From positions 1 through 7,864 of the forward strand of contig JBEKPV010000157.1 in assembly GCA_049520395.1 (NCBI GenBank): a stretch of DNA of 7,864 bases. The letters are read 5' to 3'. The position numbers were made by a program, and so were the translations under genes. Positions 1 to 5,334 of the stretch are shown piece by piece. The notes beneath the pieces were generated by a model, which worked only from the letters and a program-made list of their open reading frames with translations, ran no database searches and was not told where the DNA came from. The DNA comes from UBA1161 sp049520395 (GTDB lineage Bacteria; Planctomycetota; Phycisphaerae; Tepidisphaerales; Tepidisphaeraceae). Each line of letters begins with the position of its first letter. Within the stretch, counting starts at the first letter, position 1.

Positions 1-670
1 TGGAGGCGGAGCCGTCGCCGTGGATTTGCGGGCGCCGGCCGGCTTCGATCGCATCGAGCCAGCGGACAAAGACCTCGGTGTACGCGCCGGTCACATCCAT
101 GCGGGCACCGTAGGCGTTGAAATATCGCAGGCCGATGCTCTGGGTGCCGTACATGTCGGCGAAGCTGCGGGCGATGCCTTCGTTCATCTGCTTGGCGGCG
201 CCGTAGAGGGTGCGGTTGTTGTAGGGATGATGGCGCTCATCGGTGGGGAATTCCTCGGCGGCGCCGTAGACGGAGGCGCTGGAAGCGTAGACGATTTTTT
301 TTACTTTTTCGGCTGCGGCGGCTTCGAAGACATTGAAGGTGCCCATCACCAGGACATCCATGCACTCGCGCGGCTTTTCGGCGCAGAGGGTGATGCGAAT
401 GGCGGCCTGGTGAAAAACGTAATCGCAGCCGGCGACGGCGTTGCGGACGACCTGGGGATCGCGGACGTCGCCCTGGATGAATTTGATTTCGCGGCGGTCC
501 ATGGCCTCCTGGAGATTGTCCATGCGGCCGCGGACGAGGTTGTCGAGGACGCGGATTTCGCCAGCGCCGGAATCGATCAATCGATCGACGATGTGCGAGC
601 CGATGAGGCCCGCGCCGCCGGTGACCAGAACTACCGAATTTTTGAGCACATTCTTTTCGTTCACAATCAT
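1..670 (-). CDS. NAD-dependent nucleotide-sugar epimerase/dehydratase (extended SDR), partial
   Basis: N-terminal 223 residues of an extended short-chain dehydrogenase/reductase; the C-terminal substrate domain runs off the left edge. The Rossmann signature GGAGLIG is at residues 18-24, and Asp43 at the end of the second strand (VLDNL) suggests NAD rather than NADP. The catalytic set is Ser131 in SSASVYG, Tyr156 and Lys160 (YGAAK). The stretch RYFNAYGARMDVTGAYTEV (182-200) resembles epimerases found in polysaccharide clusters. Family members interconvert UDP-sugars (4-epimerases) or dehydrate them; the exact substrate cannot be read here. It follows the aminotransferase gene by 11 bp, so it is probably co-transcribed. 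The start is uncertain: the purine-rich GAGAGG directly abuts the ATG at 670 (zero spacing), whereas an in-frame GTG at 664 would have about 6 nt spacing and yield a protein shorter by two residues. Family assignment is firm; specificity is inference. Confidence 0.93.
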   Translation of the reverse strand, partial: MIVNEKNVLKNSVVLVTGGAGLIGSHIVDRLIDSGAGEIRVLDNLVRGRMDNLQEAMDRREIKFIQGDVRDPQVVRNAVAGCDYVFHQAAIRITLCAEKPRECMDVLVMGTFNVFEAAAAEKVKKIVYASSASVYGAAEEFPTDERHHPYNNRTLYGAAKQMNEGIARSFADMYGTQSIGLRYFNAYGARMDVTGAYTEVFVRWLDAIEAGRRPQIHGDGSAS

Positions 671-681
671 CCTCTCGGTGC

Positions 682-1836
682 TTAAGCCAAACATTCGTTC
701 AAAGCGTCCACGACGGCGTTTTGCTGCTGGAGGGACATCTCGGCAAAGAGCGGGAGCGTCATGCATTGGCGGCCAATGCGCTCGGCGACGGGGAAATCGC
801 CGGGACGATAGCCGAGATCGTGGTAGGCCTCCTGAAGATGGAGGGGGACGGGATAGTGGAGGCCGGTGTGAATGCGCATGGATTCGAGTTTGCCGCGTAG
901 GGCGTCTCGATCGGGATGCTCGACGACGAAGAGATGCCAGACGTGGCGGCGATCGGGGACGGCGGTTGGGAGCTGGATGGGGAGGCCGGCGAGCAACGAC
1001 AAGTAGCGCTCGGCGAAGCCGCAGCGGGTTTCTGTCCAGCGATGGAGGTGTTTGAGTTTTACGCCGAGGACGGCGCCCTGGATGCCGTCCATGCGGTAGT
1101 TGAAGCCGATTTCTGCGTGGTGATAGCGCTGGCGCTGGGCGTGATCGCGGAGCGCGCGCATGCGCGAGGCGATGTCGGCATCATTGGTGACGATGGCGCC
1201 GCCTTCGCCGAAGGCGCCTAGATTTTTGCCGGGGTAGAAGCTGAAACAGCCCGCGAGGCCGAAATTTCCGACGCCTTTTCCGCGATAGGTGGCGCCGTGG
1301 GCCTGGGCGCAGTCCTCGATTAGAGGAATGCCGCGGCGGCGGGAAATTTCCATGAGGGGTTCGAGATCGGCGGGTTGGCCGTAGAGATGGACGGGGAGGA
1401 TGGCTTTAGTTCGCGGGGTGATGGCGCGCTCGACGAGGGCGGGGTCCATGGTGCCGGTGGCGGAGTCGACATCGACGAATACGGGGCGGGCTCCGCAATA
1501 GCTGATGGCCCAACTGGTGGCGATGAAGGTCATGGGGACGGTGATGACTTCGTCGCCGGGGCCGACGCCGGCGCAGATCAGGGCGAGGTGGAGGGCGGAG
1601 GTTCCGGAATTGACGCCGATGCAGTGGGCGGCGCCGCAATAGCGGGCGAAATCTTCTTCAAATTGGACTGTTTTGGGGCCGAGAATGAAGCTGGAATTTT
1701 CGACGACTTGCCGGACCTCTTCCATGATCTGCGGCATGATGCGATCGTTCTGGGTGCGCAGATCGGAAAGGGGAACGTCGATTCGTTCCTTTTGGGGGGC
1801 GGCCGGGTGAGATTGAATTTTTTTGGCACTAATCAT
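682..1836 (-). CDS. DegT/DnrJ/EryC1/StrS sugar aminotransferase (WbpE/WlbC-like)
   Basis: A 384-residue PLP-dependent aminotransferase, full length for the family. It probably transfers an amino group from glutamate to a 3-keto (or 4-keto) nucleotide sugar in the cytoplasm. Visible landmarks are NSGTSAL (76-82, cofactor phosphate binding), TFIATS (103-108), EDCAQAHGA (174-182, with Asp175 contacting the pyridine nitrogen) and the PLP lysine Lys204 in YPGKNLGAFGEGGA. The ATG start is preceded by GGAG about 10 nt upstream, and the first family-typical block (VPLSDLRTQ) begins near residue 21. It lies 27 bp after the acetyltransferase and 11 bp before the epimerase. The neighbouring Gfo/Idh dehydrogenase and LbetaH acetyltransferase are the partners of WbpE in UDP-GlcNAc(3NAc)A synthesis, which makes a 3-aminotransferase role likely. 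A 4-aminotransferase (for example a perosamine type) is the main alternative. Family is certain; position specificity is inferred. Confidence 0.95.
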   Translation of the reverse strand: MISAKKIQSHPAAPQKERIDVPLSDLRTQNDRIMPQIMEEVRQVVENSSFILGPKTVQFEEDFARYCGAAHCIGVNSGTSALHLALICAGVGPGDEVITVPMTFIATSWAISYCGARPVFVDVDSATGTMDPALVERAITPRTKAILPVHLYGQPADLEPLMEISRRRGIPLIEDCAQAHGATYRGKGVGNFGLAGCFSFYPGKNLGAFGEGGAIVTNDADIASRMRALRDHAQRQRYHHAEIGFNYRMDGIQGAVLGVKLKHLHRWTETRCGFAERYLSLLAGLPIQLPTAVPDRRHVWHLFVVEHPDRDALRGKLESMRIHTGLHYPVPLHLQEAYHDLGYRPGDFPVAERIGRQCMTLPLFAEMSLQQQNAVVDALNECLA

Positions 1837-1863
1837 ATCCGCAAAACTCCAATTGTTGGGTCG

Positions 1864-2376
1864 TTAACGTTGACGCATAAACCTAGCCGGACATCCGGCG
1901 ACGACACTGCCGGGCTGGACGTCGTGTGTAACGACGGCTCCGGCGCCGACGAGGGCGTTTTCGCCGATCGTGACGCCGCCCATGATCACGGCGCCCGAAC
2001 CGATGGAGGCCCCGCGGCAGACGCGCGTGGGGACGACTTTCCAATCGGCGTCGGACTGCAATTTGCCGCCCTGGGTGGCGCGGGGGTCGATATCGTTGAT
2101 GAACATCACGCCGTGACCGACGAAGACTTCGTCCTCGATGGTGACGCCTTCGCAGACGAACGTATGGCTGGAAATCTTGCAGCGAGCGCCGATGTGGGCG
2201 TTCTTCTGGATTTCGACGAAGGTTCCGATGCGCGAATCGTCTCCGATGCGGCAACCGTAAAGATTCACGAACCCGTAAATGCCGACGTTGCGGCCGAGCT
2301 GCACATCAGGCGCGATGCGCAGAAAATTTGACGGGTCGGACCTGGGATGCTTCGGTTTTGCCGTTGCGGTTTCCAT
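1864..2376 (-). CDS. Left-handed beta-helix sugar N-acetyltransferase (WbpD/WlbB-like)
   Basis: A 170-residue hexapeptide-repeat acyltransferase. Imperfect [LIV]-G-x-x-x-x repeats run from about residue 21 (IAPDVQLGRN) to 155 (VTIGENALVGAGAVV), forming a left-handed parallel beta-helix that normally trimerises and binds acetyl-CoA between subunits. The segment FINDIDPRA (92-100) matches the conserved F-x-N-D-x-x-P-R-A loop of the WbpD/WlbB group, which acetylates the 3-amino group of UDP-GlcNAc3NA. The tail GCPARFMRQR is the typical end of the domain. The ATG at 2374-2376 lies inside the end of the preceding dehydrogenase gene, giving a 71-nt overlap in a different frame. No later ATG or convincing start exists before the first repeat, so the overlap appears real. 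Its ribosome-binding site is weak (GGGG about 10 nt upstream), so translation may depend on coupling to the upstream gene. Paired with the DegT enzyme that follows, its likely substrate is the amino sugar that enzyme makes. Confidence 0.93.
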   Translation of the reverse strand: METATAKPKHPRSDPSNFLRIAPDVQLGRNVGIYGFVNLYGCRIGDDSRIGTFVEIQKNAHIGARCKISSHTFVCEGVTIEDEVFVGHGVMFINDIDPRATQGGKLQSDADWKVVPTRVCRGASIGSGAVIMGGVTIGENALVGAGAVVTHDVQPGSVVAGCPARFMRQR

Positions 2377-3415
2377 GATTCATTTGCCCCGAAAGAGCGA
2401 TTCGTGCGCCCTGGCTCCGCAGGCTGCGATTGGCGGACTCGAGCATCTCGACGACGCGGAGGCCGAGGAGTCCGTCACTGACGGGCGTATGCCCGCCGCG
2501 GATGCAGTGGGCGAAATGCGCCGCCATGCCTTGAAGGGCCTCGGCCGGCTCGATGAACGGGCTGAGACAATCGCCGCTGCGATACTGGATGAGCATCTTG
2601 CGGCGGTCTTCCTCGCGGATGTCTCCGTGGCCCAGTTCGATGCCGCGGTCGTAGACCTTCACCGGTTCGGTGGCGTTGAGCTCGTTGAAGATGACGCTCT
2701 TACGGCTACCGGCGAAAATCATCTGGCGCACTTTCACGGGCGAAAGCCAATTGACGTGAAAGCTGGCGAGCATCCGATCGCCGAAGTCGACATTGACATA
2801 GGCGATGTCCTCGACCCCGGAATCGGTGTGGGCACATCCCCAGGCGGAGATGCTGCGGGCTTCCAATCCCAGGACGTAATCCACGATCGATAGATCGTGC
2901 GGAACCAAGTCCCAGACGACGTTAATATCGTGCTGAAAGAGGCCGAGGTTTATCCGGACGCTGTCTACATAATAGATTTCGCCGAGTTCGCCGGAGTCGA
3001 CGATCTGCCGAATCTTGCGAATGGCGGGATTAAACAGATAGGTGTGGTCCACCATGAGCACTTTGCCCATGCGTGCGGCCAGTTCAATCAGGGTCCTGGA
3101 CTCTTCGCTGGTGGCAGTCAGCGGCTTTTCGACCAGGACGTGCTTGCCAGCTTCCAGGCAGCGCTTGGCGAGCTGGAAATGGGTTGAAACCGGGGTGGCG
3201 ATGGCGACGGCGTCGAGGGGGTGCTCCAGAAATTCATCGACGGACTTGAAGAGCTTGAGATGCTGGAACTGCCGGCCAATTTTGGCGAGTCGCTCGGCGT
3301 TGGCGTCGCAGACGGCGACGGCCTCGGTGGCCGGGCATGTGCAGAAATTCCGGACGAGGTTGGGCCCCCAATATCCTGCCCCAATGATGCCAATTTTCAG
3401 ACGTTGATCACTCAT
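2306..3415 (-). CDS. Gfo/Idh/MocA-family nucleotide-sugar dehydrogenase (WbpB/WlbA-like)
   Basis: A 369-residue NAD(P)-dependent oxidoreductase. The N-terminal Rossmann fold begins IGIIGAGYWGPN, with GAGYWG (12-17) as the dinucleotide-binding glycine motif. The family signature EKP is at 96-98 (Lys97 catalytic), and DLVPHDLSIVDY (169-180) carries the conserved histidine region of the C-terminal alpha/beta domain. WbpB/WlbA members oxidise C3 of UDP-GlcNAc-uronic acid to the 3-keto sugar that the DegT aminotransferase then aminates; the adjacent acetyltransferase and aminotransferase support this role. The ATG start has a strong GGGAGAA ribosome-binding site 7 nt upstream and lies 27 bp after the ABC permease. 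The protein ends with about 25 basic, low-complexity residues (after SLRSQGARIALSG) that are coded within the 71-nt overlap with the next gene and look like a non-conserved extension. Other Gfo/Idh functions cannot be excluded from sequence alone, but context is strong. Confidence 0.94.
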   Translation of the reverse strand: MSDQRLKIGIIGAGYWGPNLVRNFCTCPATEAVAVCDANAERLAKIGRQFQHLKLFKSVDEFLEHPLDAVAIATPVSTHFQLAKRCLEAGKHVLVEKPLTATSEESRTLIELAARMGKVLMVDHTYLFNPAIRKIRQIVDSGELGEIYYVDSVRINLGLFQHDINVVWDLVPHDLSIVDYVLGLEARSISAWGCAHTDSGVEDIAYVNVDFGDRMLASFHVNWLSPVKVRQMIFAGSRKSVIFNELNATEPVKVYDRGIELGHGDIREEDRRKMLIQYRSGDCLSPFIEPAEALQGMAAHFAHCIRGGHTPVSDGLLGLRVVEMLESANRSLRSQGARIALSGQMNHGNRNGKTEASQVRPVKFSAHRA

Positions 3416-3420
3416 GAAAT

Positions 3421-3427
3421 TTCTCCC
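3421..3427 (-). promoter_or_regulatory. Ribosome-binding site of the Gfo/Idh dehydrogenase
   Basis: On the minus strand GGGAGAA precedes the ATG at 3415, with 7 nt between GGGAG and the start codon. The same heptamer lies before the permease and sugar transferase genes. Confidence 0.75.
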
Positions 3428-3442
3428 AATCCTTAAAACAAA

Positions 3443-4348
3443 TTAGATTTCGTCGGCGAAGCGGTCCTCAATCCGCTGGAAGTACAAGCAACCGACAAAA
3501 AGTAAAATCACACCCAGGGCGGCCGCCGGAATCGCGCTGGACCAGGGAATCGGACCGCCGAGGCAGGCGGCGCGAAAGGCTCCGATCAGCGCGGTCATCG
3601 GATTGGCCGCAAGTATCAGTTTTAGACCCACCGCCTTCTGCACGCCCGTGGGCATGTAGACGCTGGGGGTGGCGAACATGCCAATTTGCAGGACGAAGGG
3701 CAGGACATATTTGACGTCGCGATAACGGACGGTCATGGCGGCGATGAAGGTTCCGATGCCCGCCGCGGCCGCGCCGATGAAGAGCATGATGACGGGCGCG
3801 AGTAAGACCTGCTCGGCTCCCCAGGTGTGGTAGTAGCACATGAGGATCGCCATGAGGCCCATGGCGACGCAGAAATCGACAGCCGCCCTACTGACGGAAG
3901 CGAGGGGAATCAGCAAGCGCGGGAAATAGACTTTGGTGACCAGTTGCTGGGAGGAGACGACGCTGTTGCCGGCGTCGTTAACCGCGGTGGAGAAGAAGGT
4001 CCAGGGGAGCAAGCCGGTGTAGACGAACAAGGGATAGGGAATGCCGCCGGTGGCGATGCCGGCCATTTTGCGGAAGAAGATGGAGAAGGCGAGCATCATC
4101 ATCGCCGGCTGGAGGATGGCCCAGGCGGCTCCGAAGACGGTCTGCTTGTAGCGGACCTTGATATCGCGCCAGGCGAAAAAGAGGAGGAGTTCGCGGCATC
4201 GCCAGACTTCGGCCAGCCGCCCCGCGCGCCAGCCTTTGGCGGGGACCAGGCGCAAGACCTCGAGGTCCTGGTCATGGCGAACGGCCAAGTGGGCCGGCGA
4301 TTGACCCGCAACGGGGACGGAGAGCGAGTTGAGTTCGGCGGTATCCAT
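3443..4348 (-). CDS. ABC-2 type polysaccharide export permease (Wzm/KpsM/TagG-like)
   Basis: A 301-residue integral inner-membrane protein, the transmembrane half of an ABC exporter for lipid-linked polysaccharide. A cytoplasmic N-terminus ends in the family block ELLLFFAWRDIKVRYKQT (53-70). About six hydrophobic segments follow, at roughly 72-92, 104-122, 147-172, 181-206, 215-233 and 270-290. The conserved RYRDVKYVLPF (208-218), ANPM (248-251) and C-terminal YFQRIEDRFADEI are typical of this export group. The open frame extends to a TTG at 4378 that overlaps the preceding stop, but the ATG at 4346-4348 has a strong GGGAGAA site 8 nt upstream and is preferred. This leaves a 26-bp gap after the sugar transferase. 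Such permeases work with an ATPase (Wzt/KpsT/TagH) normally coded next to them; none is in the window, and the next gene is a dehydrogenase. Confidence 0.94.
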   Translation of the reverse strand: MDTAELNSLSVPVAGQSPAHLAVRHDQDLEVLRLVPAKGWRAGRLAEVWRCRELLLFFAWRDIKVRYKQTVFGAAWAILQPAMMMLAFSIFFRKMAGIATGGIPYPLFVYTGLLPWTFFSTAVNDAGNSVVSSQQLVTKVYFPRLLIPLASVSRAAVDFCVAMGLMAILMCYYHTWGAEQVLLAPVIMLFIGAAAAGIGTFIAAMTVRYRDVKYVLPFVLQIGMFATPSVYMPTGVQKAVGLKLILAANPMTALIGAFRAACLGGPIPWSSAIPAAALGVILLFVGCLYFQRIEDRFADEI

Positions 4349-4354
4349 TACATT

Positions 4355-4361
4355 TTCTCCC
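4355..4361 (-). promoter_or_regulatory. Ribosome-binding site that sets the permease start
   Basis: GGGAGAA on the minus strand, 8 nt (from GGGAG) before the ATG at 4348. It supports this start over the TTG at 4378, which would place the site inside the coding region. Confidence 0.75.
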
Positions 4362-4374
4362 AGGATACTTCGGC

Positions 4375-5220
4375 TCAACTGCCCGTGGCCCGGAGTTGGA
4401 CAGGGTCTTCGTCCAGTAATTCCAGGTCCTCGTGCTCGCGTTCCGCGGCGGCACCGTGAGATTTCACCAGGAGCTTGCCCAGGGCTTTAAATGTGGTGCC
4501 GACAATGTAAAAGAAGGTCCCCAGAATAATCCGCAAATCCAGCCAGGGGCTGACTTCTCGGACGTAATAGAGATCGTACATGAGCTTGCGGCGGACGTGA
4601 TCCAAATCGAGATCGGCGGGATGCTGAATCTGGGCGAAGCCGGTGAGGCCGGGGCGAACTTCCATGCGTTCGGGATAGCGCGGAAGGCGGCGTTGGATTT
4701 CGCTGACCAGTTCGGGCCGCTCGGGGCGGGGACCGATCAGGCTCATTTCCAGGCGCAGGACGTTGACCAGCTGCGGGAGTTCGTCCAGATGGGCTTCGCG
4801 CAGGAAGCGGCCGATGCGCGTGACGCGTGAATCGTTTGGACCGGACCAGACGGCGCCGGTGGTCGCTTCGGCATTCTGCGACATGGTGCGAATCTTGTAC
4901 ATCTTGAACGGTTTGCCGTTTCGGCCGAGGCGCGTCTGTTTGTAGAGTCCGGGCCCGGGCGAGGTCATCCTCACCAGAACCAGCAGGAACGCCATCAAAG
5001 GCGCCAGCAGGAAAAACAGGACGAGCGCGATGGTCCAATCGATCGCCATTTTGACCGGGATATAACCCGGGCGCAACGGTTGGACGGGTTCGACAATTTC
5101 GGAACGGGAATCCCCGCCGGTCGAAGACATCGAAGAGGTGTCTCCGGCCATGAGGGCCGATTCGACACTTCGGGTTGCGGACATTTCCGCGCCCTCAGTG
5201 AGGCTACTCTCGCTTAACAT
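4375..5220 (-). CDS. Polyprenyl-phosphate sugar-1-phosphate transferase (initiating glycosyltransferase)
   Basis: A 281-residue member of the bacterial sugar transferase family (PglC/WcaJ/WbaP catalytic domain). It moves a sugar-1-phosphate from a UDP-sugar to undecaprenyl phosphate at the inner face of the cytoplasmic membrane and so starts repeat-unit assembly. Residues 1-55 are a Ser/Glu-rich, probably disordered extension. One hydrophobic segment (about 60-84) is the re-entrant membrane helix of the small monotopic class; the four-helix N-terminal domain of WbaP-type enzymes is absent. Catalytic-domain motifs are KMYKIRTM (106-113), HLDELPQLVNVL (144-155, with the Asp146-Glu147 dyad), MSLIGPRPERPE (159-170) and RPGLTGFAQ (189-197). 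The tail is acidic. The frame can be extended to a GTG at 5235, but the ATG at 5218-5220 has GGGAGAA 8 nt upstream and is preferred. The gene is 26 bp before the ABC permease. The identity of the transferred sugar cannot be told. Confidence 0.95.
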   Translation of the reverse strand: MLSESSLTEGAEMSATRSVESALMAGDTSSMSSTGGDSRSEIVEPVQPLRPGYIPVKMAIDWTIALVLFFLLAPLMAFLLVLVRMTSPGPGLYKQTRLGRNGKPFKMYKIRTMSQNAEATTGAVWSGPNDSRVTRIGRFLREAHLDELPQLVNVLRLEMSLIGPRPERPELVSEIQRRLPRYPERMEVRPGLTGFAQIQHPADLDLDHVRRKLMYDLYYVREVSPWLDLRIILGTFFYIVGTTFKALGKLLVKSHGAAAEREHEDLELLDEDPVQLRATGS

Positions 5221-5226
5221 TGAAGC

Positions 5227-5233
5227 TTCTCCC
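5227..5233 (-). promoter_or_regulatory. Ribosome-binding site that sets the sugar transferase start
   Basis: GGGAGAA on the minus strand, 8 nt (from GGGAG) before the ATG at 5220. A GTG at 5235 would put this site within the coding region, so the ATG is chosen. Confidence 0.75.
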
Positions 5234-5239
5234 ACTCAC

Positions 5240-5265
5240 AAAAAACCAGGCCCCATTCGGAACCT
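5240..5265 (-). terminator. Weak intrinsic terminator or attenuator-like hairpin
   Basis: On the minus strand AGGTTCC, the loop GAAT and GGGGCCT can fold into a 7-bp stem with two G-U pairs. It is followed by GG and then six T residues at 5245-5240. It lies in the 114-bp gap between the Wzz-kinase stop and the sugar transferase start, just ahead of the latter's ribosome-binding site. The stem is weak and the T-run is offset by 2 nt, so partial read-through rather than full termination is expected if it acts at all. No convincing promoter was seen in the remaining bases of the gap (5266-5334). Confidence 0.3.
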
Positions 5266-5334
5266 TTGCTAGCGGCCGGCGCCTCCGGGACACCGACCGC
5301 ATCGCAAAACGTCTGTACACTGGCCCGAAATTAA

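Noticed and set aside
20..685. A 221-codon plus-strand open frame opposite the epimerase
   Set aside because: Low-complexity composition rich in Gly, Ala, Asp and Val. The opposite strand has clear SDR motifs, so this is an antisense shadow.
1375..2331. A 318-codon plus-strand open frame across the aminotransferase and acetyltransferase genes
   Set aside because: The product is Gly/Asp/Ala-rich with no recognisable domain, spans a gene boundary on the other strand, and lies opposite two well-supported genes. It is a shadow of GC-rich codon bias.
3827..4459. A 210-codon plus-strand open frame opposite the permease
   Set aside because: Acidic, Gly-rich product mirroring the hydrophobic codons of the permease, a common antisense artefact. 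It has no recognisable motifs.
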